DNA of 64,000 nucleotides from Sphingobacterium phlebotomi (GCF_008180195.1 NZ_VTAV01000005.1:1-64000); one strand, 5' to 3'; counted from the first letter of the stretch, positions 15,345 to 26,100 are shown. Notes: generated by a model not told the origin, from the letters alone. Translations and numbers: made by a program.

Positions 15345-16709
15345 ATGTACACAATAAAAAGCAAAAGAATAGAAGCTATTATCGATGATATTATAGATCA
15401 GTACGCTTACGCTGATAGATCAGATAAACCTTGGATTATCGGATTTAGTGGTGGAAAAGATTCTACGGTTGTACTTACATTAGTTTGGATAGCGTTATTG
15501 CGAATTAGAGAAAAAATGCCATATCCATTCCAGTTACGGAGAAAGGTCTATGTAGTTTGTAATGATACTATGGTTGAAAATCCGATTATAGCTTTTTATG
15601 TGGAAGGAGTTTTAAAGAAGATAGAAGCCGAAGCGAGAAACCAGGATCTTCCAATTTTTGTGAAGAAGACCACTCCAAAGTTAGAAGAAACATTTTGGAT
15701 TAATGTCATTGGCAAGGGGTATCCTGTTCCTAATAATTCATTTCGCTGGTGCACCGATAAGTTGAAAATTAAACCAACATCTAACTTTCTGTTAGAGCAA
15801 ATAGACGAAATGGGAGAGGCCATTGTACTTCTTGGTACAAGATATGACGAGAGTGCAACGCGCGAACGTTCTATCAGAAGACATGAGGTCACTGGAAGAC
15901 GATTATCCAAACACCAAACGTCGCCAAATACGTATACCTACGCGCCGATTAAAGAATTGATGCTAGAAGAGGTATGGTATATTATTAACGCGGTACCTTC
16001 TCCATGGGGATTCGACAATAATGTGTTGTTCCAAATTTATGCTGACGCCAGTTCAGATGATTACGAGTGCCCAACAGTGGTGACGGACAAAAATCATACT
16101 TCATGTGGGCAGAGCCGATTCGGTTGTTGGACGTGTACTGTAGTTAAGAACGATAAATCCATGACTTCTTTAGTCAATAATGGCCGTGATTGGATGCAGC
16201 CTCTTTTGGATTTTAGAAACTGGTTGGTTGAGGAAAGAAACCTTCCGGAAAATAGGATGGATCAACGTAGAAATGGAATGAAAGCCGTTAACGAGGACGG
16301 CGAAAACAACGGAACATATACAGCCGGCTACAGATATAAAATATTAAAGCGATTGCTTGAGGTTCAGAAAGAGATTCAAAAAGAAAGACCTGATGTCACG
16401 CTCATTAACAATCAAGAATTAATAGCTATTCAGGTGATATGGAATCGCGATATGTATTTTGACCATACCGTGGGTGAGTTATATCGGACAATCTATGATC
16501 GAGATTTCAGTACAAATAATATTAAGTCATTAGATAATACCGAGAAACGCATTATGCGTGAAGTGTGTGAGGATGATATGAAATACTTTAACCTCATTGA
16601 TAATCTCATATCGTTACAAGAGACTAAAACTTTGCTCATTAGTAAATATGGTCTGCATAATGACATAGAAAATAGGATAGAAAAGTTCGCGAAAGAAACA
16701 GCGGAATAA
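15345..16709 (+). CDS. dndC: DNA phosphorothioation protein DndC (PAPS-reductase-like)
   Basis: A 454-residue protein. The PP-loop SGGKDST lies at residues 35-41. RWCTDKLKIKP with Cys136 and the cluster CGQSRFGCWTC (Cys254, 261, 264) are the positions expected for the 4Fe-4S site of DndC. The family has ATP pyrophosphatase activity and helps place sulfur into the DNA backbone within the DndCDE complex. It is followed by dndD after 8 bp. Length and motif order are normal, so it looks functional. Confidence 0.95.
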   Translation: MYTIKSKRIEAIIDDIIDQYAYADRSDKPWIIGFSGGKDSTVVLTLVWIALLRIREKMPYPFQLRRKVYVVCNDTMVENPIIAFYVEGVLKKIEAEARNQDLPIFVKKTTPKLEETFWINVIGKGYPVPNNSFRWCTDKLKIKPTSNFLLEQIDEMGEAIVLLGTRYDESATRERSIRRHEVTGRRLSKHQTSPNTYTYAPIKELMLEEVWYIINAVPSPWGFDNNVLFQIYADASSDDYECPTVVTDKNHTSCGQSRFGCWTCTVVKNDKSMTSLVNNGRDWMQPLLDFRNWLVEERNLPENRMDQRRNGMKAVNEDGENNGTYTAGYRYKILKRLLEVQKEIQKERPDVTLINNQELIAIQVIWNRDMYFDHTVGELYRTIYDRDFSTNNIKSLDNTEKRIMREVCEDDMKYFNLIDNLISLQETKTLLISKYGLHNDIENRIEKFAKETAE

Positions 16710-16717
16710 ATTGTAAC

Positions 16718-18805
16718 ATGAAGATTAGAAGAATCAAATTCCATAATTTCAGAATTTACAAGGGAGAAAACCAAGTCCAATTCAATCCCTCATCTGAAAA
16801 GAACATCAGTATCATTGCGGGCAGAAATGGTTTTGGTAAAACCACTTTTCTCACTTCACTTATCTGGGTGTTTTATGGAAAGATGATGGCAGAGGTTGAA
16901 GAAAAATATAGAAGAGATATTAAGAATGCCGGAGGATATGAGAAGTTTTTGATTACATTATTAAATCGCGACGTGAAGGCAGCATTCGAGAATGATCCTG
17001 CTTTGTCTGCTAAATTCTCTGTAGAAATTGATATTGAGAATCTATCGATACCCTCAATTCCTTGTAACTCGGTTACTATCAGAAGATCCTATGATTTGGC
17101 TACAGAGTCAGAAAGTCTCATCGTTTTAATTGATGGTTTAGAAAACGAGTTAACAAAAGAGGTAGGCTATGAAGTTTTTATAAATGATTTTATACTACCT
17201 AGGGAAATTGCCAAATTCTTTTTCTTTGACGCAGAGAAGATCGTCACACTAGCTGAAGCCAAATCGAAAGCTGAGCTGAAAAATTTAAGCCGTGCGTATG
17301 CTGAAGTTTTAGGGATTAAGAAATACGAAGATTTAAAAAAGAATCTCGAAACCCTCCTGATAAAACTTCGTCGTAATGGTGCTAAGCCAGACGAAGAGAA
17401 GAAGTTAAAAGAATTACTTGATAAGGAGCAAGAGATAAATTCTTTGGTAGCGCATAATTTAGAAGAGCAATTACACGTAAAGGAAGAGTTCTTAAAGCTA
17501 ACGTTGCTGTCTGATGCGTTGCAAGAAAAGTTGATTCGCGAGGGTAATGGTATAACTTTAGAGGAATTAAAAGAGCTTAAAGAAGAGCATGCTGAACTCC
17601 GAAATATTGGTGATGGCATTCGGTCTAGGTTAAAGAAAATGTTTGATCTTGTACCATTGGTGATGGCAGGGAAAAAACTGATTGAACTGGATAGGCAACT
17701 AGATATAGAAAAACAGGCCTCTACAGATTATTATGTGAGTCCGGCACAATTGGATGACTTCCAGAGGAAGTTTATCGAAAGACTGAGGTTACTCGAAATT
17801 CCCAATGAAAAAAGTGAAAGTATTGGCAACCTATTCAAACAAGTTTTGACGGAGGGAATAGGACATAAAGAGGGGGATAAAGCTGAGATACTGTTAGACT
17901 ATAGCCCCGAACAATATCGAGAGTTCAAAGCAATTCTATTCAATATTCAGAATGGTTTTAAGAGCCAGTTTACCAATATTGTACAAGAGGATAAAAACAA
18001 CCGCCTGGCTATATCTAGAGTTTATTACAAGCTTAAGCAAGCGGAGGCTAGAAAAGACAATCCTTTGGCTCAAAAACTTCGAGAGGATAAAGAAAAGATA
18101 GATCAACGCATATTTCAGTTGGCTACTGACAAAGGTAAGCTTGAAGAAGAGTCGAATAACCTTGAAATACAGTTGGCTGTCAATCATAGGGTGCTTTCCG
18201 AATATGAAAAGAAGTTTGAACTGATTGATGCTGATCGAGCCAAGAGTGAGGTCACACAACAGCTCTTGGCTCGGATCAACCTGATTATACAGCGAATCAA
18301 GGAAGACAAAAAATATTCTTTGCAAAAATCGATTCTGTTAGGTTTACGAAGGATCATGCATAAGAATGATTTCGTCAAAGATGTTAAGGTTAATGTCGAA
18401 GGCGATGTGATGGATATTGATTTGCTGGATAAGAATGGTCATGTTATTGATAAAGAATCGCTATCCAAGGGCGAGCAGCAACTTTATGCAACGGCTTTAT
18501 TAAAAGCACTGGTGGACGAATCTGGTATCCAGTTCCCAGTATTTATTGACAGTCCTCTACAGAAATTCGATAAATTTCACTCGCAGAACATCATCAAGGA
18601 GTTTTACCCGACTATCTCTGACCAGGTTGTACTATTCCCATTACTCGAAAAAGAACTGTCCGAGATCGAATATGACAGTTTGAAAGAGAATGTAAATAAT
18701 GTGTATGTTATTGACAATATGGAGGGGTATTCACAGTTTAGGGCAGTGCCGGTAGATAAATTGTTTAACGAAATAGAAAGTGAGCAGCATGTTTACGCAG
18801 GTTAA
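16718..18805 (+). CDS. dndD: DNA phosphorothioation protein DndD (SMC-like ATPase)
   Basis: A 695-residue protein with the SMC/RecF layout. The N-terminal Walker A GRNGFGKT is at residues 35-42, long coiled coil lies at about 200-540, then an ABC signature (LSKGEQQLYATALLKAL, near 582) and Walker B (PVFIDSPLQKFD, near 607). DndD supplies ATPase activity, thought to open DNA during phosphorothioation. It overlaps dndE by up to 26 bp. No defect seen. Confidence 0.95.
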   Translation: MKIRRIKFHNFRIYKGENQVQFNPSSEKNISIIAGRNGFGKTTFLTSLIWVFYGKMMAEVEEKYRRDIKNAGGYEKFLITLLNRDVKAAFENDPALSAKFSVEIDIENLSIPSIPCNSVTIRRSYDLATESESLIVLIDGLENELTKEVGYEVFINDFILPREIAKFFFFDAEKIVTLAEAKSKAELKNLSRAYAEVLGIKKYEDLKKNLETLLIKLRRNGAKPDEEKKLKELLDKEQEINSLVAHNLEEQLHVKEEFLKLTLLSDALQEKLIREGNGITLEELKELKEEHAELRNIGDGIRSRLKKMFDLVPLVMAGKKLIELDRQLDIEKQASTDYYVSPAQLDDFQRKFIERLRLLEIPNEKSESIGNLFKQVLTEGIGHKEGDKAEILLDYSPEQYREFKAILFNIQNGFKSQFTNIVQEDKNNRLAISRVYYKLKQAEARKDNPLAQKLREDKEKIDQRIFQLATDKGKLEEESNNLEIQLAVNHRVLSEYEKKFELIDADRAKSEVTQQLLARINLIIQRIKEDKKYSLQKSILLGLRRIMHKNDFVKDVKVNVEGDVMDIDLLDKNGHVIDKESLSKGEQQLYATALLKALVDESGIQFPVFIDSPLQKFDKFHSQNIIKEFYPTISDQVVLFPLLEKELSEIEYDSLKENVNNVYVIDNMEGYSQFRAVPVDKLFNEIESEQHVYAG

Positions 18806-19178
18806 GACGAGCAAAGAAAATAAAGATGTGGTGGCACAGCTTACTCGTAAGCTGAACCTTGGTACAGAAAATATCATAGCCCGAATGGCCTACACTTATT
18901 CCTTGTCAATGGATCGTAAGTTAGATTTAAACGAACTCGCTGATTCAGGCGGAAAGGAATATTCTCGATCGGTTTTGTTTGGAGATCATTACGATGTCTA
19001 TATCGGTATGTTATGTGTGCATTATGGTATCTATAAGACGGATAAGGATTTGGCTAAATATGTGAAACTTCATTTGGACGATGGTTTATACCTTATCAAT
19101 GACGAATTTCAGAAAGTTAATAATATCGATGGATTTGATTTTCTTGTAGAATTAACTGAAAAAGGTATTAATTTATGA
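18789..19178 (+). CDS. dndE: DNA phosphorothioation protein DndE
   Basis: A 129-residue protein from ATG 18789; a GTG at 18780 is an alternative start. The N-terminus MFTQVKTSKENKDVVAQLTR and the following helical, lysine-rich region with SMDRKLDLNEL match DndE. This small helical protein binds nicked DNA in the DndCDE complex. It overlaps dndD by 17 bp. Its TGA at 19176-19178 overlaps the ATG of the HARE-HTH/Mrr gene (ATGA), so that gene belongs to the modification operon. Confidence 0.92.
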   Translation: MFTQVKTSKENKDVVAQLTRKLNLGTENIIARMAYTYSLSMDRKLDLNELADSGGKEYSRSVLFGDHYDVYIGMLCVHYGIYKTDKDLAKYVKLHLDDGLYLINDEFQKVNNIDGFDFLVELTEKGINL

Positions 19179-19298
19179 TAAGTATAAGTGCAAGTCATAA
19201 GAAGAAATATACAATTAAGGAGGCGATTTTTAAAGTTCTCAATATCATACTACCCAAATACTGGACAACTGCCTAAATGTTTAAATTAGCAGTAGAAA

Positions 19299-19577
19299 AT
19301 GAAAAAAGAACGCAGGAAATTCAGTGCCAGCTTTAAGGCGAAGGTAGCCATAGAAGCTATCAAGGAACAGCAGACCATTCAGGAAGTAGCCGTTAAATAC
19401 GAGTTGCACCCGACCCAGATCAACACCTGGAAGCGGGAATTTCTGGATAATGCTGAATCGGTTTTTACGACAGAAAAAAGCCCGATAAAGGATGACTCCA
19501 AAGAGAAAGAGCTTTATTCCAAGATCGGGGAACTACAGATACAGGTTGATTTCTTAAAAAAAGTATTGGGCAAATGA
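19299..19577 (+). CDS. IS3-family transposase OrfA
   Basis: A 92-residue protein with a helix-turn-helix (AIKEQQTIQEVAVKYELHP, then TQINTWKREF) followed by a short leucine-rich coiled coil, as usual for OrfA. A run of seven A at 19556-19562 near its end, with orfB in the -1 frame, is a typical programmed frameshift site that would give the OrfAB fusion transposase. Its TGA overlaps the orfB ATG. Confidence 0.93.
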   Translation: MKKERRKFSASFKAKVAIEAIKEQQTIQEVAVKYELHPTQINTWKREFLDNAESVFTTEKSPIKDDSKEKELYSKIGELQIQVDFLKKVLGK

Positions 19578-20425
19578 GTCTTGACGAGAAACGCGGGCTT
19601 GTTTGCCCTTCCTATAAGAAAATGAGCGTTTACAGGCAGTGCAAAGTTATGGAGTTGCCCCGGAGCAGTTATTATTTTAAACCCAAGGGAGAATCTCTGT
19701 TCAACCTGCAGGTTATGAATGCCATAGACCGTAAGTTTCTGGACTGTCCCTTTTACGGGGTAGAGCGGATGACGGACTATTTGAGGCAGGATCTGGGCTA
19801 TTTCGTTGGGCAGAAGCGGGTTCGCAGGCTGTATAAGCTCATGAACCTGAAAACCATACATCCAAAAAAGAATCTGAGCAAAGCAAACAAGGCAGACTAT
19901 AAATTTCCTTACCTGCTCAGGAACCTTAAGATCGAAAGGCCTGCTCAGGTATGGCAGGCGGATATCACTTACATCCCCATGTTCAAGGGCTTTATGTATA
20001 TGTTTGCTATCATCGATGTATATAGCCGAAAGATAATGGGCTGGGACGTATCCAATACAATGAATGCTGAATGGTGCAGGGATGTACTGGTAGATACTAT
20101 CCAAAGGCATGGTAAGCCCGAGATATTCAATACCGATCAGGGGTCCCAGTTTACATCTGAAGTTTTTGTGAAAGCCTTGCAGAAAAATGAGGTAAAAATA
20201 TCAATGGACGGCAAAGGTAGGGCGCTGGACAATATCTACATTGAAAGATTCTGGGGATCGCTAAAAAGGGAGAAGATCTATCTCAATCCACCCAATGGTG
20301 GGGTTGACCTGTACATACAGGTGAAGGATTATGTGCACTTCTACAACACCGAGAGAAGGCACAAGTCATTAGGACGGATAACACCAGATGAAAAGTTCTA
20401 TCAGGAAATTAAAAATGTATCGTAA
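19574..20425 (+). CDS. IS3-family transposase OrfB (DDE integrase)
   Basis: A 283-residue protein with an HTH_21-type N-terminus (YGVERMTDYLRQDLGY) and an rve integrase core: VWQADITYIPM (first Asp), FNTDQGSQFTS (second Asp) and DNIYIERFWGSLKREKIYL (Glu). The C-terminus ends HKSLGRITPDEKFY. All DDE residues are present, so the element looks active. It starts at ATG 19574 overlapping orfA; the active form is probably the frameshifted OrfAB. Confidence 0.95.
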   Translation: MSLDEKRGLVCPSYKKMSVYRQCKVMELPRSSYYFKPKGESLFNLQVMNAIDRKFLDCPFYGVERMTDYLRQDLGYFVGQKRVRRLYKLMNLKTIHPKKNLSKANKADYKFPYLLRNLKIERPAQVWQADITYIPMFKGFMYMFAIIDVYSRKIMGWDVSNTMNAEWCRDVLVDTIQRHGKPEIFNTDQGSQFTSEVFVKALQKNEVKISMDGKGRALDNIYIERFWGSLKREKIYLNPPNGGVDLYIQVKDYVHFYNTERRHKSLGRITPDEKFYQEIKNVS

Positions 20426-21244
20426 TTATATCTTAGTTTAGTAAAAAGTTGTCCAGCAAACAGGGAGTATCATACAATGATAGAAATGAACCGTTGGGAG
20501 TTAAGGAGATTTATCTGCAAATAGTTGAGAAAAACCTATATGTTTTTAAAGCGGAAGATCCGGAGCATATTGTTAGAACGGTTCTTAGAAGACATAGTGA
20601 GAATATTAATGTTAAGTCTTCTAGTAAAACGAAATATTTTATCTTCTTAAAGGACGGTACATTTTGGTTCAAGGACAAATCGTATCAGGAGAATAATCAT
20701 AAAGAAAAGAAACCTGAGAAGGAAATGCTTCCATATAAGGAAATCACCGAACTTCAAAAGAAATTTAATGTAATTTTTAAAAAGAATCTTCTAAAGCAAC
20801 TAGGCAGTGTTGATCCTGAGGATTTTGAAGATTTTTGCAGAAAGCTATTAGTGGTATATGGATTTCGAAATGTTAAAGTAACTAGGAAAACTAGGGATGG
20901 TGGTATTGATGGCTATGGTGAGCTAAAGATTGGAATTGCTACGATGGAGGTTGCGTTTGAATGCAAGCGATGGGCTCAGACCGTTGGTCGCCCCAAGGTT
21001 AGCCAATTTAGGGGAGATATACAAGGTAAGTTTCAGCAAGGCATATTTTTTACTACTTCAAATTTTTCTAAAGAAGCAAAGGATGCATCACTTCAAATGG
21101 GCGCAGTTCCCATTATATTAGTCGATGGACACGGAATTGTTGAACTAATGATGGAGAAAGAGTTTGGCGTAGAAAAAATTGAATTGCCAATTTATTCAAA
21201 TGCATTGGATCTTATTTTTCAAAAATAAATTATTCAAATCACAA

Positions 21245-22480
21245 TCATTCATATCCTAGTAGTCTTCTGTATTCGTGGAAATCATTTTTGTTTTTTATTT
21301 CGTCTATGGTCATTAACCCCATATTGATTAGTAAGACGTTTTTCATTCTAGTTTTGCCAATGCCAGAGAACTGAAAAAACTGGTCAGTAAAATCAATCTT
21401 ATCCACGTTAAAAAAATATTTTATTAACTCATTTTGGAAGTAATCAATGCTTATATTTTTATCCGTATCAAGTTGATGCAAGATCTTTTTCAATACAACG
21501 AATTGGACTTGAACTCCTACAGTTTTGAATAAAATTGTTCCTTCTTTATATAATGCATTGTAGCTGGCCTTAAAGAAATTTATAAGTATAGTATAAATGA
21601 GCAAATCATTATTTTCAATATAATATTTTCTTAATGGCGCACTACTTTTTATTGCAGATAAAACAGATCTAAACCTATGATCATGGGAGACCATTTGAAG
21701 TGTGTCACGATCTCGTTTAGCGTTAGTGGTTATCAAGGATAAGATTCCTTCTACCATTGCAGAAGTGGAAATTGCCCAATCAATAGGCGTAGAGTCTGAC
21801 AGTTTACTTAATATTTCATCATTATTCGCGGCTAATAAAATATGGCCTTTAAATATCGAATGCTCATCAGTGTTCAATTTTCTACTTAAAAATACAGCTA
21901 ATTTTTCAGGTGACCATTTATTAGATTCTTCTTCGCTTAAGTCATATCCGTACAAATCGTAAGCTAAACTTTTATTTACTTTACGCTGATTCATATTTAT
22001 GGTAGCAAATATATAGGCTTGATATGGATTTGGTAAATCTAAATATAGTGTGCAAAGTAACTCATATTTCTTTTGTTCATCATTACTGAGGTGTTTGAAG
22101 CTAAACAGACGATGTTGACCATCTATAACAGCTCCATTTATTTTTAATTCAGGTATTATTAGATAGTCGTCAGTACATCCCCCAATATTCTGTTTTTCAA
22201 CTCTCCATTGATCTGTTTCCTCGAAATTCTTTGTATTTCCTGCAATAATTATTGAATTTGGCAAAGCGCTTTCTGTACTTTTTAGAAAATTTGCGATTTC
22301 TTTTCCTCTGTCTTCGTCAAATTTTCTCTGGACACCGTCGTTTTCAAATATGTTATTTTCCAGACTCAGATAATATGGTTCTGTATCAACCAATTGCCTT
22401 AAATCGAATGCTGATATTTTAAAGACATAAAACGTTCCTAATGGTTGGTTAACTTCTATAACTCTGTATTTCAATGACAT
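21245..22480 (-). CDS. dndB: DndB-like DGQHR-domain protein
   Basis: A 411-residue protein from ATG 22478-22480. The signature INGAVIDGQHRLFSF is at about residues 114-128 (DGQHR 120-124), with the upstream QRKFDEDRGKEIANFL near 51 and ATINMNQRKVNKSL downstream. DndB binds dnd promoter DNA and limits modification in systems where it was studied. Here it is not next to dndC but ends the - strand restriction operon, 2 bp after the membrane-protein gene. Its stop lies 16 bp from that of the convergent Mrr gene. The divergent DGQHR families are hard to separate, so DndB is assigned by domain and context. Confidence 0.85.
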   Translation of the reverse strand: MSLKYRVIEVNQPLGTFYVFKISAFDLRQLVDTEPYYLSLENNIFENDGVQRKFDEDRGKEIANFLKSTESALPNSIIIAGNTKNFEETDQWRVEKQNIGGCTDDYLIIPELKINGAVIDGQHRLFSFKHLSNDEQKKYELLCTLYLDLPNPYQAYIFATINMNQRKVNKSLAYDLYGYDLSEEESNKWSPEKLAVFLSRKLNTDEHSIFKGHILLAANNDEILSKLSDSTPIDWAISTSAMVEGILSLITTNAKRDRDTLQMVSHDHRFRSVLSAIKSSAPLRKYYIENNDLLIYTILINFFKASYNALYKEGTILFKTVGVQVQFVVLKKILHQLDTDKNISIDYFQNELIKYFFNVDKIDFTDQFFQFSGIGKTRMKNVLLINMGLMTIDEIKNKNDFHEYRRLLGYE

Positions 22481-22482
22481 GA

Positions 22483-23115
22483 TTAATCTACTTTAAAATC
22501 TGTAATATTGCCAGAAAGCGTCGCTCCTTCCTCTCTTCCTCCATTCGGGTTTTCAGGTCCAGAATTATTCGTTCTTTCCTTACCTAAAGTATTGAAAGGA
22601 TTAAACCTGTCATGGAGTATTTTGTTTCTGACACTTGAAATCCACCAAATGAAATAAGAAAATAGCAGGCATATTATAGATAGAATAATCTTAATTATAT
22701 TTTCTGCTATAAAATTATTAACTATTATCCATATAACAAACGTGACGATTAGGCTACCTAAGCCAAATATTCTTATACTTTTTTTAATGCTTTCTATCCG
22801 TAATTCGTCAGTCTCAGCTGATTCACCCCTCACTGTTTTTTTTGTTATAAATATTAAGTCTATTACTGAGGCTGTAACTAGAGACAAACTTATATTGGTA
22901 ACATTGAAAGAAAAGTTTTTAACCTTGATGTCGTCAAAGCCACAAAACCAACACCATTGCATCTCAATTATATCTTTTAATACGCCAAAGGTTCCGACTA
23001 AAACGATAACGATGAGAAAATAGAGCACATAACTGGGATTTGCCCAGGGGTCTTTACGCCTTTTCTTCAAAAAGGACTTCATTAACTTCCAGTTATTAGT
23101 TTTTTCTATGTTCAT
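22483..23115 (-). CDS. Membrane protein inside the dpt-dndB operon
   Basis: A 210-residue protein starting at ATG 23113-23115. Hydrophobic segments lie at about residues 28-48, 75-92, 116-134 and 138-158, giving four helices. The basic N-terminus (MKSFLKKRRKD) and the ~50-residue polar, disordered tail (NPNGGREEGATLSG) are cytoplasmic if the positive-inside rule holds. It lies 13 bp after dptH and 2 bp before dndB, so it is transcribed with both. I do not recognise it as a standard Dnd/Dpt component. It could be a membrane effector or anchor of the restriction complex, which is inference from position only. Confidence 0.65.
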   Translation of the reverse strand: MNIEKTNNWKLMKSFLKKRRKDPWANPSYVLYFLIVIVLVGTFGVLKDIIEMQWCWFCGFDDIKVKNFSFNVTNISLSLVTASVIDLIFITKKTVRGESAETDELRIESIKKSIRIFGLGSLIVTFVIWIIVNNFIAENIIKIILSIICLLFSYFIWWISSVRNKILHDRFNPFNTLGKERTNNSGPENPNGGREEGATLSGNITDFKVD

Positions 23116-23128
23116 TGATGTACTATTC

Positions 23129-26100
23129 TTATAACTCCCAAAACGCTTTATCCCTTATGACCAAAGGTTCCGAACCCGCAAGGTTCACTACGCTTTGGTG
23201 TTTTTCAAGACTTTTAATCGTTTTGAGGAGGTTTTCTTTTTGTATTCTGTTATCTAATGCGAAAAGAGACTCTATCTCTTTCATCTTTATTTCGTTCACA
23301 CGGTGAATTACCCAAGTCAAAATGTAATTTGAGTATTCATTTTCTCCGGTTGCGAAGTGATTAAGAAATTGGGTAGAAAGGACGGTGCCGACACCAAATT
23401 CGCGACCTTCTTTTAGTATCTTCTTCAATGACTGGAAGTTTTTTCCAAGAAAGTTATCAGCTTCATCGACTAAGATTATTTTCCGTAATTGGCGTAAATT
23501 CCCTTCGATTGAGCTATGTCCATGTCGTTGCATCTGTGTGTAGAATGCATCAAGGGTAATGGCGACTATAAGGTTTTGAATGGATTCATCATAACCTGAT
23601 AAATTGATAACGACTACACCATCTATCAATGAGTATAGAGATTGCGTCTTGGCAGGATCTGATTCGAAGATTTCGAAATCCGACAGGTTCGAAATAGCTG
23701 CATACAAACTGTCATGAGCGATATTCGGATCATCTAAGTAAATATCGCATACATCGCCTAAGGTAGGAGAGGGCTTAGACCATGTATCTCTCTTCGCCCT
23801 TTCTATACCCTTACTTTCGTAAGCGGCAACGATGATATCGCGTAACTTCTGCTTCTGAACGTTTCCGAGGTTGAAGGCGTTTGCAATAGTTTCCTTGATG
23901 TCGTTTGCCGTATGCAATGGAAGCATAGGCTTGGATCTAGCAGTTGCGTCTAGGGCCAAAGGGTTGTAAGGTAACTGATGCGGTTCATACACTTTTGCAT
24001 TCGTTGGGATAACGAAATCGTCCTTTACATAATCACCTTTGTAATCAAAGATCAAGATACCCAACCTCTCATTGCCGGGATTTTGATCTGCATTTTTCTG
24101 CATTTGCGCTATGAGGGATTTAGTAAATTGTGTTTTCCCTGTTCCCATGGTTCCGATAATACCGGTATTGGTGTGCATTACCTTATCCGTGTTATTCGGT
24201 TCCCAAATCACCGGTGTCTGCTTGTTAAGATCGGTGCCGAAAAGAATCTTCATTCCAGTTGCGTGAGCGATTTTTTCTGTCTTTATTAGGTACGAATTAG
24301 GAGCCGTGGTATTGTTGGTTGTACTCGGTTCATCAGCCTGCACTCTTTTTATAACATCTGAATCCTGATTAGCAATGTTGTCTATATTGTAAGTTGATGC
24401 AAGTAACCTCGATGTATCTATCGTGGTCTTGGAATGGTGAAACAAGTCTATGAGATGATCGACTGATTTAACAAGGAAATCATAACCATCTTGTTCCAGA
24501 AGTGTAATTTCCATGCAGTTGTCCAATACTTTTAATGTACGAGTTATAGCACCCTTTCCAAAATAGATCAAGCCGAAATCCCCAATGAAAGGACTGAGAC
24601 TGTTCGAAATGGTGAATTCGTTATTTAAGAGTTGAGCTCGATAATCGTTTGTAATTGTATCCCAATCCTGACTTTCCCATATTTGAAATAGCTTCATTTT
24701 TTCGACACTGGTTAACACCAGTTTAGCAAAGAAGTTTTTGTAAAACTCCGCAACAAAACCATCTTCAGACAAATGTTCGAATATCAATTCAGCAGTTTTG
24801 GCACCTTGTATTTTCCCCTTTTTAACAATGTTTGATCCGCCGGCTTTTAGTTCGACCGGATAAAAGTGCATTGACAACTCGTTATTATTCATCTCCAATC
24901 CTATCATCAATAAATCGTCACTGTATGACCCGATGCCCCCTAAGTTTTTTGTAGAAAACAAGCCTTCCTCTTTCGTGAGGCCAACATTTCCGGATACACG
25001 CAAAATCTCTTCGAGCGATATAGGCACCCAGATGATATCGGGGGTATAAAGAAACGCGAGCGCCGTTTTTACCCCAGACAGTAAACTGAGTTTTTCCTTA
25101 GGGAAGTGGCTACGTTGACGTACTAGGCCCAGTAGCCAATCTCCATTAATAGCATTAAAGAAATTAATAATCGGGATAGTATCTGTACTGGCATTGTAGG
25201 CGACGTTGTGACGGGAAAGAAATTCCCTCACCACAAAAGCGTATTGCTCCGTCTTCCTACTGACTGTAATCGCATCGTAACCACTGGAGTTTGTATACTG
25301 ATCACTGTAATGGACGATTACCAAGTCCGTATTGTCCTTGAAGAAGTCTAGATCTACTCGAGGATCTATGTAAGTCACCCAGTGTGAATTAGCATATAAT
25401 CGCTCCAGCTCTGTGCGGAGCGTATAGCTGATGGTCGTACAGAGTGCTTTACTGGAATCATAAGGGTCGTCATTTGAAGCGACTTTGGCAAAGGAGTTAT
25501 AACGCATGGCCAGATCCGTCAATGTATTCATCTGTTTGGGTAGGAACTTTGTGCCAAAACCTGTGCGATAAGTATTTTGGTGCGCAACAAATGAAACGTC
25601 TGAAAGTAATCCACGCAATGATAAGCCTGTTTTTACATCACTGATATTATTAAATGAAAAGTTGGACTGTTGTGTGTCGAATTGATAAAATGTGATGTGA
25701 GCGTATTCGAAGTTGTTATTGTCTTTTGGAAATGCACGGGAATAGAACTTTACTTTATCAAAAAAAGCATTGAGCAAGTCTTCTTTGTCAAATGCATTCG
25801 TTTTTAGATTGATTCCGAGTTGCTCTTCAATTTCATTGATCGATGTATAGAATGCCAATTCTTCGAATTTATTGACTAGATTTTCTGAACCGTAGATGAA
25901 AACTTCGATCGGTATGAGATCCATCAGACGCTTATCCTTATTGTAGTTTAGTTCCGTACGATAGAATTCAAAAATCCCGTGAAGCACTTCTTTACAATCC
26001 CCTTGGTTGATGATATTGATTCTGACAGGAGACTGTGTGGACTGATCAAATAAAATACTGTAGTTGTTTTTAAAATCTTTTAACTTCGTCGCAATCAGAT

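Larger units (their letters stand above)
19243..20474 (+). mobile_element. Complete IS3-family insertion sequence (1,232 bp)
   Basis: It carries two overlapping transposase frames and ends in imperfect ~28-bp inverted repeats: both ends share the inner CTGGACAACT and the outer TATnATACTnCCC. It is flanked by a 3-bp target duplication, CAA, at 19240-19242 and 20475-20477. A second copy begins at the left window edge. The intact ends, ORFs and target duplication point to a recent insertion. Confidence 0.95.
19175..21228 (+). pseudogene. HARE-HTH / Mrr-type restriction endonuclease, split by an IS
   Basis: The gene starts at ATG 19175 (MISISASHKKKYTIKEAIFK) and is interrupted after 68 bp by the IS at 19243-20474. 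Joining 19175-19242 to 20478-21228 (one CAA target copy removed) gives an uninterrupted 272-residue protein; the junction reads IFKVLNDRNEPLGVKEIYLQ. Residues ~10-75 form a HARE-HTH winged helix, a domain proposed to link DNA modification to nucleases. Residues ~135-255 form an Mrr catalytic domain with DPEDFEDFCRKLL, TRDGGIDGYG, VAFECKRW and GIFFTTSNFSKEA; the D, E and K residues are intact. The detached 3' part could only be translated from an internal or IS-derived start such as 20449. It probably recognised phosphorothioated or otherwise modified DNA, but this is inference. Confidence 0.9.

Noticed and set aside
20449..20477. Start of the Mrr nuclease at 20449
   Set aside because: The first codons come from the IS terminal repeat. 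The true N-terminus lies at 19175, before the insertion.
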